Source of the DNA: Pseudolysinimonas_A sp044239695
GTDB lineage: Bacteria; Actinomycetota; Actinomycetes; Actinomycetales; Microbacteriaceae
Length of the DNA: 47,876 bases
Reading direction: 5' to 3'
Assembly (NCBI RefSeq): GCF_044239695.1
Contig: NZ_JBIIAW010000011.1
Span: 1-47,876, forward strand
Shown here piece after piece: positions 31,829 through 39,121 of this stretch. The translations under genes were made by a program, and so were the position numbers. Under the pieces are notes generated by a model. The model had not been told where the DNA came from and did not search any database. It was given only the letters and a program-made list of their open reading frames with translations. Position 1 is the first letter of the stretch; every line of letters begins with the position of its first letter.

Positions 31829-31939
31829 TCACCCGGACGGGTTGTCGACGGGGGTGCCGTTCTCGTCGGTCGTCTCAGGAGGCGACTCGGGCGCGGTCGC
31901 CGTCTCGTCGTTCTGCGGACCCGTCTCGCGATCGTTCAT
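31829..31939 (-). CDS. Small acidic peptide, 36 residues
   Basis: A short frame from ATG (31939) to TGA encodes a peptide rich in Asp, Glu, Thr and Pro, ending 'DENGTPVDNPSG'. Of its 36 codons, 32 end in G or C, which supports coding. It is likely disordered and cytosolic. The ribosome-binding site is weak. I recall similar short acidic peptides in related actinobacteria but cannot name a family. It lies 30 bases before the LysR-type gene on the same strand. Confidence 0.42.
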   Translation of the reverse strand: MNDRETGPQNDETATAPESPPETTDENGTPVDNPSG

Positions 31940-32065
31940 CTGCCCACTCTCACCCGTGACCACCGCATCGGGTAGGGCTTGCTCGACGGGACCGGATCGC
32001 CTAGCCGCATGCGAACGTCGACGGAAGACCGCGCACCGGCGGGAAGAGGTGGATACCGTCGAACC

Positions 32066-33214
32066 GTGAGAATCTTCCGCAGCCGAGAGCCGAAGCCCGT
32101 CCGCGTCGTCGAGGCCGACCCGCCGCGCCCGTCGCGCACGATCGCGAGCCTGTGGGCCGATGCCTTCGGACGCCTCGCCACCCGGGCCGTGCAGATCATC
32201 GTCGTCGTCATCGTGCTCGCCGGCATCATCGTCGTGATCCGCGAACTGACGCTCGTGACGATCCCCCTCGTGCTCGCGCTCATCATCGCGAGCGCGCTGG
32301 CGCCGGTCATGACCTGGATGCGGCGGCGCGGCATCCCCTCGGTCGTCGCGACCCTCGTGTCGCTGCTGGCGATCACGGCCGTGCTCGGGGGCATCGGGTG
32401 GCTGATCTTCACGGCGGTGCGCAACCAGTGGGAGGAGCTGTACGAGCAGGCCCGGGACGGATTCACGACCTTCGCCGACTGGGCGCAACAACTGCCGTTC
32501 TTCCCGACGTCGGAGGAACTCGACGACCTCATCGCGCAGGCGACCGACTTCCTCACGAGCGCGCAGTTCGGGTCCGGCGCGATCGCCGGCATCGGCGCGG
32601 TGGCGAGCTTCGTCGTCGGCCTCGTCCTGTTCATCACGATCCTGTTCTTCTTCCTCAAGGACGGGCCGCGGATGTGGGAGTTCCTGCTGCGTCCCTTCCG
32701 CGGTGAGGACTACGCGCGGGCCCAGCGCATCGGCGACAAGACCGTGTCGGTGTTCGGCTCGTATGTGCGCGGCACGGCCGCGGTCGCGCTCGTCGACGCG
32801 GTCGGCATCCTCATCGGGCTGCTCATCCTCCAGGTGCCGCTCGCCGTGCCGCTCGCGGTGCTCGTCTTCCTGCTGGCCTTCATCCCGATCGTGGGGGCGA
32901 CGCTCGCCGGAACCTTCGCCGCGCTCGTCGCACTCGTCGCCAACGGCTGGGTGAGCGCGCTCATCGTCGTCGGGGTGGTGGTGCTCGTGAACCAGTTGGA
33001 GGGCAACTTCCTGCAGCCGGTGCTGATGGGCCGGTCGATGAAGTTGCACGCGTTCGTCATCCTCGTCGCGTTGACGGTCGGTGCCGGCATCGGCGGCGTG
33101 GTCGGAGCCGTGCTCGCGGTGCCTATCACGGCGGCGGTCTGGGGGGTCATCCAGGTGTGGGACGGGCCGGACCTGCCCGCCCGCTGGGCCCGGCCGAAGC
33201 CGCTGCGGGAGTAG
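32066..33214 (+). CDS. AI-2E family transporter
   Basis: The protein has 382 residues with about 8 membrane segments in the AI-2E_transport (PerM/TqsA/YdiK) layout. Helices 1-3 cover residues about 41-110. A large external loop follows ('EELYEQARDGFTTFADWAQQ'), and the C-terminal helices include 'LAFIPIVGATLAGTFAALVA' and 'VVVLVNQLEGNFLQPVLMGR', the most conserved stretch. Family members export autoinducer-2 or, in some cases, act as sodium antiporters, so the substrate is open. The GTG at 32066 is chosen from the start of similarity; an in-frame ATG at 32009 is an alternative. It is a single gene, followed by the arabinofuranosidase promoter. The N-terminal 35 residues are basic and cytosolic. 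Confidence 0.88.
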   Translation: MRIFRSREPKPVRVVEADPPRPSRTIASLWADAFGRLATRAVQIIVVVIVLAGIIVVIRELTLVTIPLVLALIIASALAPVMTWMRRRGIPSVVATLVSLLAITAVLGGIGWLIFTAVRNQWEELYEQARDGFTTFADWAQQLPFFPTSEELDDLIAQATDFLTSAQFGSGAIAGIGAVASFVVGLVLFITILFFFLKDGPRMWEFLLRPFRGEDYARAQRIGDKTVSVFGSYVRGTAAVALVDAVGILIGLLILQVPLAVPLAVLVFLLAFIPIVGATLAGTFAALVALVANGWVSALIVVGVVVLVNQLEGNFLQPVLMGRSMKLHAFVILVALTVGAGIGGVVGAVLAVPITAAVWGVIQVWDGPDLPARWARPKPLRE

Positions 33215-33243
33215 CCGCTTCGGGAGGCCCGCCCGTCGATCGG

Positions 33244-33265
33244 TACCCTGGTGTGAGCGATCACA
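33244..33265 (+). promoter_or_regulatory. Arabinofuranosidase promoter with LacI-type operator
   Basis: TACCCT (33244-33249) is an actinobacterial-type -10 box. TGTGA-GCGA-TCACA (33252-33265) is a perfect dyad directly downstream, over the expected transcription start. It matches the ideal lac-type 14-mer TGTGAGCGCTCACA except at one position. It also matches 11 of 14 bases of the operator at 3958-3971. A GGAG ribosome-binding site lies at 33291-33294, before the GTG at 33300. Confidence 0.68.
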
Positions 33266-33299
33266 TCGCCGTCGGTCGCCGGAGATCTCAGGAGTGCGC

Positions 33300-34802
33300 G
33301 TGTCCGAAGCCCGATTCGTCGTCGACCCCTCGGCCGGTTCAGCCCCGATCGACCGTCGCCTGTTCGGGTCGTTCGTCGAACACCTCGGGCGCGGCATCTA
33401 CACCGGGATCCACGAACCCGGCCACCCGGCCGCCGACGACCTCGGATTCCGGCAGGACGTGCTCGACCTCGTGCGCGAGCTCGGAGTCACGACGGTGCGC
33501 TACCCCGGCGGCAACTTCGTCTCGTCGTACCGCTGGGAGGACGGCGTCGGCCCGGTGGAGTCCCGCCCGCGGCGGCTCGACCCGTCGTGGCACTCGCTCG
33601 AACCGAACACGATCGGCCTCGACGAGTTCGCCCGCTGGTGCACCCGCGCGAACGTCGAGCTGATGCTCGCCGTCAACCTCGGCACCCGCGGCATCGAGGA
33701 GGCGCTCGACCTGCTCGAGTACGCGAACGTGCCCGGCGGCAGCACCCTGTCGGATGCCCGCGTCGCGAACGGCACCCCGGAACCCCACGCCGTGCGGATG
33801 TGGTGCCTCGGCAACGAGATGGACGGCACCTGGCAGACCGGGCATCGCAGCGCCGAGGACTACGGCGTGCTGGCGGGCCGCACCGCCCGCGCGATGCGCC
33901 AGATCGATGAGCGGCTCGAGCTCGTCGTCTGCGGCAGCTCGTTCCGTGCGATGCCGACCTTCGGCGCGTGGGAGCGCACCGTGCTCGAGCACACCTGGGA
34001 TGCGATCGACCACATCTCCTGCCACGCCTACTACTCCGACAAGAGCCACGACCTCCCGGAGTTCCTCGCCTCCCCGGTCGACATGGACCGCTTCATCGAC
34101 GAGGTCGCCGCGACGATCGACCACGTGGCCGCCCTCAAGCGCAGCGACAAGAAGATCGGGATCTCGTTCGACGAGTGGAACGTCTGGGACGTCGAACGCT
34201 ACGAGCAGCAGGACAAACGCCACGACATCGACGACTGGCCCATCGCTCCGCGCCTGCTCGAGGACTCGTACACGGTCGCCGACGCCGTCGTGGTCGGCGG
34301 GCTGCTGATGTCGCTCCTGCGCCACGCCGACCGGGTGCGCGCGGCGAGCCTCGCCCAGTTGGTCAACGTGATCGCGCCGATCATGACCGAACCCGGCGGC
34401 CCGGCCTGGCGGCAGACCAGCTTCTTCCCGTTCGCGGTCACCGCGCGACTGACCGGTCCGGACGCGCGGGCCGTGCCGGTCATGGTGGACGCGCCGCACT
34501 ACGACACGACGGCGCACGGCTCGGTGCCGCTGGTCGACGCCGTCGCGGTGGTCGACGACGAGACGACGACGGTCTTCCTCGTCAACCGGTCGCCCGACAC
34601 CGCGATCGACGTCGCCGCCGAGCTGCGCGGTCGCGGCACCGTCGTGGAGTCGGTGGGGATCTGGGACGCCGACCCGATGGCGCGCAACACCCTCGACGAC
34701 CGCGAGCGCGTCGGCCTGCAGCAGCTACCCGCGACGCTGACCGACGGGATGCTGACCGCGACCCTGCCGCCCGTGTGCTGGGTGGCGATCCAGACCCGCT
34801 GA
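33300..34802 (+). CDS. abfA: Alpha-L-arabinofuranosidase, glycoside hydrolase family 51
   Basis: The protein has 500 residues, the normal GH51 length. It cleaves terminal alpha-L-arabinofuranosyl groups from arabinan or arabinoxylan fragments with retention. The acid/base Glu173 is in 'CLGNEMDG' and the nucleophile Glu292 in 'ISFDEWNVW', close to E175 and E294 of the Geobacillus enzyme. 'FGSFVEHLGRGIYTGIHEPG' and 'TVRYPGGNFVSSYRWEDGVG' are family marks. There is no signal peptide, so it acts inside the cell on imported oligosaccharides, and the freed arabinose would enter the araA route. The GTG follows CAGGAG. It stands alone, convergent with the SDR gene. The LacI-type operator upstream links it to the regulator at 2852. 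Confidence 0.95.
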   Translation: MSEARFVVDPSAGSAPIDRRLFGSFVEHLGRGIYTGIHEPGHPAADDLGFRQDVLDLVRELGVTTVRYPGGNFVSSYRWEDGVGPVESRPRRLDPSWHSLEPNTIGLDEFARWCTRANVELMLAVNLGTRGIEEALDLLEYANVPGGSTLSDARVANGTPEPHAVRMWCLGNEMDGTWQTGHRSAEDYGVLAGRTARAMRQIDERLELVVCGSSFRAMPTFGAWERTVLEHTWDAIDHISCHAYYSDKSHDLPEFLASPVDMDRFIDEVAATIDHVAALKRSDKKIGISFDEWNVWDVERYEQQDKRHDIDDWPIAPRLLEDSYTVADAVVVGGLLMSLLRHADRVRAASLAQLVNVIAPIMTEPGGPAWRQTSFFPFAVTARLTGPDARAVPVMVDAPHYDTTAHGSVPLVDAVAVVDDETTTVFLVNRSPDTAIDVAAELRGRGTVVESVGIWDADPMARNTLDDRERVGLQQLPATLTDGMLTATLPPVCWVAIQTR

Positions 34803-34813
34803 CGCCGATCGGC

Positions 34814-35560
34814 TCAGTGCGGCAGCTGGAGCCCCGCCATCCCGCCGTCGACCGACAGCAGCGTCCCGGTCGTCGACGACGAGAGCGGCGACGCGAGATA
34901 GGCGATCGCGTGCGCGACCTCGTCGGGGCGCACGAGCCGCTTCATCGGCTGGCGGGCCTTGAGCGATGCCTCCGCCGCGACCGGATCGTCGGCGGTGCCG
35001 AGCAACCGCTCGACCCACGGGGTGTCGGCGGTGCCCGGCTCGACCGCGTTGACCCGGATGCCCTCGCGCACGTGGTCGGCGGCCATCGCCTTGGTGAGCG
35101 ACGACACGGCGCCCTTCGACGCCGAGTAGAGCGCACGGTTCGGCACCCCGACGGGCGCGACGACCGAACTCGTGTTGACGACGGCCGCGACCTTCGACTG
35201 CCGCAGGTGGGGCAGGGCCGCTCGGGTGACCCGGGCGATGCCGACGACGTTGACGTCGAACACCCGGTGCCACTCGTCGTCGTCGTTCGCCGACACGTCG
35301 CCCGCGGCGCCGATGCCGGCGTTGTTGATCACGATGTCGATCCCCCCGAAGTGTTCGGCGACGGCGGCGACCGCCGCATCCACCTGCTCGGCGGAGGTGA
35401 CGTCGCACCGCGCGCTGAAGTACTCGGCCGGCACCCCGTCGACGTTCCGGTCGAGCACCGCGACCCGGGCTCCACGGGAGGCGAGGAGGGCAGCCGTCGC
35501 GGCGCCGAGGCCGCTCGCGCCGCCGGTGACGATCGCGACGGCTCCGTCGAATTCGCTCAT
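34814..35560 (-). CDS. SDR-family dehydrogenase 1 of the sugar-acid cluster
   Basis: The protein has 248 residues and is a classical short-chain dehydrogenase. The cofactor loop is 'VTGGASGLGAA' (11-21), followed by 'NNAGIGAAGD'. The catalytic triad lies in 'VVNTSSVVAPVG' (Ser) and 'ALYSASKGAV' (Tyr and Lys). The acidic residue after the second strand ('VAVLDRNVDG') favours NAD+. In this cluster it could be the sugar 1-dehydrogenase or the 2-keto-3-deoxy-acid 4-dehydrogenase. AGGAAGGA lies upstream of the ATG, 14 bases after the other SDR. It is the last gene of the minus-strand operon, ending 11 bases from the convergent arabinofuranosidase stop. Which of the two steps it does cannot be decided by sequence alone. 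Confidence 0.85.
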   Translation of the reverse strand: MSEFDGAVAIVTGGASGLGAATAALLASRGARVAVLDRNVDGVPAEYFSARCDVTSAEQVDAAVAAVAEHFGGIDIVINNAGIGAAGDVSANDDDEWHRVFDVNVVGIARVTRAALPHLRQSKVAAVVNTSSVVAPVGVPNRALYSASKGAVSSLTKAMAADHVREGIRVNAVEPGTADTPWVERLLGTADDPVAAEASLKARQPMKRLVRPDEVAHAIAYLASPLSSSTTGTLLSVDGGMAGLQLPH

Positions 35561-35574
35561 CGGACGTGTCCTTC

Positions 35575-36249
35575 CTAGTAGGTGGCCCGGCCGCCGCTGA
35601 TGTCGTAGACCGCACCCGTCGAGAAGCTGCACTCGTCGGACGCCAGCCACGCCACGAGCGCGGCGACCTCCTCGGCCCGGCCCACGCGTCCCATCGGGAT
35701 GAGCGACGTGATGTGCGCGAGCACGGCCGGGTCGGTCTTCGCGTTCATCGGGGTGTCGATGACGGCGGGGGCGATCGCGTTGACGATGACACCGGTCTTG
35801 GCGAGCTCTTTGCCGAGCGACTTGGTCAACCCGATCACCGCGGCCTTCGAGGCGGAGTAGGCGGCGAGGTTCGGGTTGCCGTCCTTGCCGGCCATGCTCG
35901 CCATGTTGACGATGCGCCCCCACCCCGACGCGATCATCCCGGGGATGACGGCGCGGGTCACGTTGAACAGGCCGTGCACGTTGACGTCGAAGGTCTGCCG
36001 CCACTTGTCGGGCGGCGCCTCCCAGAACGGCACGTTGGGTCCGACGATGCCCGCGCTGTTGATGAGGATGTCGACCGGCCCGACCCCTTCGATCGCGGCG
36101 GCGACCGCGTCGGCATCCGTGATGTCCAGAGACAGATCGGCCTCGGGCGCGAGGTCGATCGTGAGCACCTCGACACCGTCGGCCCGCAGGCGGGTGGCGC
36201 AGGCGGCGCCGAGGCCGCTCTGCCCGCCGGTGATCAGTGCTCGTCTCAA
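35575..36249 (-). CDS. SDR-family dehydrogenase 2, probable 2-keto-3-deoxy sugar acid dehydrogenase
   Basis: The protein has 224 residues, a slightly short classical SDR. The cofactor loop 'ITGGQSGLGAA' (6-16) starts close to the N-terminus. 'INSAGIVGPNVPFWEAPPDK', 'MASMAGKDGNPNLAAYSASK' and 'SLGKELAKTGVIVNAIAPAV' follow. The 'AGKDGNPN..YSASK' pattern is familiar from dehydrogenases annotated as 2-keto-3-deoxy-L-fuconate or -rhamnonate 4-dehydrogenase. These make the 2,4-diketo acid that an FAH-family hydrolase splits, and one lies at 41791. The start is TTG, overlapping the stop of a six-codon frame (36246-36266) that itself overlaps the upstream gene. There is no good ribosome-binding site, so translation probably depends on ribosomes arriving from upstream. 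Confidence 0.82.
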   Translation of the reverse strand: MRRALITGGQSGLGAACATRLRADGVEVLTIDLAPEADLSLDITDADAVAAAIEGVGPVDILINSAGIVGPNVPFWEAPPDKWRQTFDVNVHGLFNVTRAVIPGMIASGWGRIVNMASMAGKDGNPNLAAYSASKAAVIGLTKSLGKELAKTGVIVNAIAPAVIDTPMNAKTDPAVLAHITSLIPMGRVGRAEEVAALVAWLASDECSFSTGAVYDISGGRATY

Positions 36250-36266
36250 CGGTCTGCTCGCTTCAT
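36246..36266 (-). other. Six-codon relay frame (MKRADR) between oxidase and SDR genes
   Basis: ATG overlaps the TGA of the FAD/Fe-S gene, and its own TGA overlaps the TTG start of SDR 2 (TTGA). The three frames thus touch stop-to-start twice in 21 bases. It may pass terminating ribosomes onward to a weak TTG start. It could also be chance. Confidence 0.4.
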
Positions 36267-39121
36267 TGGGGACTCCTTGCCGATCGATCCAGGACTTCGA
36301 GAACGTGCTGATACGGATGCCCGGTGGCCCGGGTCATGCCGATCTCGCACGTGCGGTTGCATGACACGTAGGCGTCGAACTCACGGGTCTCGACCTCGTG
36401 CGATTCGCGGGCGGTCGCGCTCGCGGTCAGCTCGGGGTGCAGCATCCCGCGGTCCCCGGCGAAGGCGCAGCAGCCCCAGTCGTCGGGGATGACGACCTCG
36501 GTCGCGACGGCGGCGGCGAGCTGCGCGAGGTGGGCGTTCGAGCCGGCGCGAGTGCTCGAGCACGTCGGGTGCACGACGATGCTCGCGAGCCGCTCGCCGA
36601 CCTCCACCCGGGGCAGCAGATGCTCCGCGGCGAAGTCGACGGCGTCGAGGATGCGCAGCGACGAGTAGTCCGGATGGTGCTCGATCGCCGTCTCGAGCGC
36701 GAGCACGAGGCCTTCCGAGCACGACGAGTTGTCGCTCACGATCGGCAGGCGCCCGGCGTCGCTCGCGCGCCAGAGCGACCCGATCGTGCGCTCGACCATG
36801 GCGGCGTAGCCGCCCGACATCCCCTTCGACTTCCACGGGGTGCCGCAGCAGAGCCCCCCGATCTCGTCGGGTTGTCGCAGTTCGATCCCGGCCTTCGCGG
36901 CGAGGGACACGAGTGCTGATGCGACGCCCTCCCCGCCCTCGGCCGGACCGAACATCGTGCCGACGCACGCCGGGAAGTACACGGCCTGCGCGGTGGCCGA
37001 GCCCGACGGCCGCCGCGGAGCGCCGCCACGAGGCAGGTCGGGGCTCCACAGTGGGACGGTGTCGGTGCCGAGCACCGCCCGGGCCGCGCGGTTGGGCAGC
37101 TGGACGACCGGCGCCGGCAGCACGGATGCGACCGAGAGCACAGCGGACGCGACCCTCGTGACGGGCTTCCACGCCGTGCCGGCCACTCCCCACGCCGCGC
37201 TCTCGACGGCGCCGACCGCCTCCGAGCGCAGCCGCCGCACGAGGTCGCCGGTGTTGATCAGCACCGGGCACGCGGTCTGGCACATCCCGTCGACCGCGCA
37301 GGTGTCGACGACCGCGTACTCCTGTTCGCGCCGGAGCTCCTTCGCGAGGACGGTGTCGCCGCGGGCGTCGGCGTCGGCGAGCGCGCGCCGCACCACGATC
37401 CGCTGCCGGGGCGTCGTCGTCAGATCTTTCGACGGGCAGACCGGTTCGCAGTAGCCGCACTCGACGCAGCGGTCGACCTCCGCCTCGACGGTCGGGGTCG
37501 ACTTCAGATGACGCAGGTGCAGGTCGGCGTCGTCGGTGAGGATCGTGTCGGGGTTGAGGATGCCCGCCGGGTCGAAGGCGCGCTTGATGTCGCGCATGAG
37601 CCCGTAGAGGAACGGCCCGTACTGCCGAGCGACGAACGGCGCCATGATCCGGCCGGTGCCGTGCTCGGCCTTGAGCGTGCCGCCGGCGCCGAGCACGAGT
37701 TCCACCATGTCCTCGGTGAAGGCCCGATACCGGGCGACGTTCGTCGGTACCTCGAAGTCTTCGACGAGCAGGAAGTGGATGTTGCCGTCCTTCGCGTGCC
37801 CGAAGATGACGGCATCGCCGTACCCGTGGATCTCGAACAACCGGGTCAGCGCCGCGCAGGTCTCGGCGAGCCGGGGCAGCGGCACCGCGATGTCCTCGAG
37901 CAACGCCGTCGTTCCGGACGGGCGGGCGCCGGCGATCGTCGCGTAGAGGCCCTTGCGCACGTGCCACAGCGACGCGCGGATGCCGGGGTCGCCCGACAGG
38001 ACGGCTGCGGCGGCCAGCGGCAGGGTCGCGAACAGCTCGGTGGCGGGTGCGACCAGGGCGGCGAGCGCGTCGGCGGTCGTGGCCTGGTACTCGACGAGCA
38101 GCGCGCACTGCTCGTCGATCTCGACCGCCGGCAGCACGCCCGCCGACTGCGGGTCGAGCCGCGCGGCCCGCAGGGAAGCGGCATCCATCAACTCCACCGT
38201 CGCCGCCCCCGTCGCGACGATCCCCACGAGGGCCGCCGTCGCGTCGGCGAGGGTGGCGAAGACGAGGAGCGTCGTCGCGGCGTGCCGGTGCAGGGGGACG
38301 GTGCGGAAGGTCGCCTCGGCGACGAAGCCGAGCGTGCCCTCGCTGCCGACGAGGAGGTGCACGAGCATCTGCACGGGCGTCTCGTGGTCGAGGAGGGCGT
38401 TGAGCGAGTAGCCCATCGTGTTCTTGATCGCGAACTGACGGGCGACCTCGGCGGCGGCCGCCTCGTCCGCGAGCACCTGGGCACGCAGCAGGAGCAGGGT
38501 CGCGTGCAGCGCCGGCTCCGCCACCTGCAGCCGCGCGTCGGCGTCGGGCGCCGCCGAGTCGACCACGGTGCCGGTCGGCAGCACGATGATCGCCGACTCG
38601 AGGGTCTGGTAGGTGTTCTGGGTGACCCCGCAGGCCATGCCGCTCGAGTTGTTGGCGACGACGCCGCCGATCGTGCAGGCGATCTCACTCGCCGGATCCG
38701 GACCGAGTTTCCGCCCGTGCCGCACGAGCCGCGCGTTGACCTGCCGCACGGTCGCGCCGGGTCCCACCCGCACCCGGGCTCCGTCGTCGAGCACCTCGAT
38801 GCCTCGGAAGTTCGCCCGGGTGTCGACCAGGATGTGGGAGGTCGACGCCTGCCCCGACAGCGACGTGCCGCCCGAGCGGAACGTGACGGCTTCACCCGCG
38901 GCGGTCGCGTAGGCGAACAGCGCGGCGACCTCCGCCGCGTCGGCGGGGGTGACCACCGCGCGCGGCGTCAGCAGGTAGTGCGAGGCGTCGACCGCCGCGA
39001 CGACCCGGTCGAACGCGCTCACGCTCGACGCCCCGTCGCGGGGCAGGGCAGCCCGGATGGCCCGGCCGAGCTCGGCCTGGTCGCCGACGCCGGCCCGCGA
39101 CGAGTGGTCAGTGCGACTCAC
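36263..39121 (-). CDS. FAD and Fe-S 2-hydroxyacid dehydrogenase (YdiJ / D-lactate dehydrogenase type)
   Basis: The protein has 952 residues in three parts. The FAD PCMH domain holds 'FRSGGTSLSGQA' (81-92) and 'GPDPASEIACTIGGVVANNS' (140-159). The FAD-oxidase C-terminal domain includes 'AEHGTGRIMAPF' (485-496). A GlcF-like part has a [4Fe-4S] motif with Cys552, 555, 558 and 562, a second set (Cys608, 614, 618), and two CCG-type sites ('GGLCCGTPWKSKG', 'WGCCAFAGDRG'). Such fused enzymes oxidise D-lactate, glycolate or 2-hydroxyglutarate and pass electrons to quinone or cytochrome. In this cluster it would oxidise the 2-hydroxyacid released by the FAH-family hydrolase. The GTG start follows GAAGGTG and overlaps the dehydratase end by 14 bases. 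No membrane segment is present. Confidence 0.88.
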   Translation of the reverse strand: MSRTDHSSRAGVGDQAELGRAIRAALPRDGASSVSAFDRVVAAVDASHYLLTPRAVVTPADAAEVAALFAYATAAGEAVTFRSGGTSLSGQASTSHILVDTRANFRGIEVLDDGARVRVGPGATVRQVNARLVRHGRKLGPDPASEIACTIGGVVANNSSGMACGVTQNTYQTLESAIIVLPTGTVVDSAAPDADARLQVAEPALHATLLLLRAQVLADEAAAAEVARQFAIKNTMGYSLNALLDHETPVQMLVHLLVGSEGTLGFVAEATFRTVPLHRHAATTLLVFATLADATAALVGIVATGAATVELMDAASLRAARLDPQSAGVLPAVEIDEQCALLVEYQATTADALAALVAPATELFATLPLAAAAVLSGDPGIRASLWHVRKGLYATIAGARPSGTTALLEDIAVPLPRLAETCAALTRLFEIHGYGDAVIFGHAKDGNIHFLLVEDFEVPTNVARYRAFTEDMVELVLGAGGTLKAEHGTGRIMAPFVARQYGPFLYGLMRDIKRAFDPAGILNPDTILTDDADLHLRHLKSTPTVEAEVDRCVECGYCEPVCPSKDLTTTPRQRIVVRRALADADARGDTVLAKELRREQEYAVVDTCAVDGMCQTACPVLINTGDLVRRLRSEAVGAVESAAWGVAGTAWKPVTRVASAVLSVASVLPAPVVQLPNRAARAVLGTDTVPLWSPDLPRGGAPRRPSGSATAQAVYFPACVGTMFGPAEGGEGVASALVSLAAKAGIELRQPDEIGGLCCGTPWKSKGMSGGYAAMVERTIGSLWRASDAGRLPIVSDNSSCSEGLVLALETAIEHHPDYSSLRILDAVDFAAEHLLPRVEVGERLASIVVHPTCSSTRAGSNAHLAQLAAAVATEVVIPDDWGCCAFAGDRGMLHPELTASATARESHEVETREFDAYVSCNRTCEIGMTRATGHPYQHVLEVLDRSARSPQ

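Noticed and set aside
33252..33265. TGTGA-N4-TCACA as a CRP/GlxR site
   Set aside because: CRP and GlxR sites need six bases between the half-sites; four bases with GCG at the centre fits a LacI-type operator better, and a related 14-mer occurs at 3958-3971.
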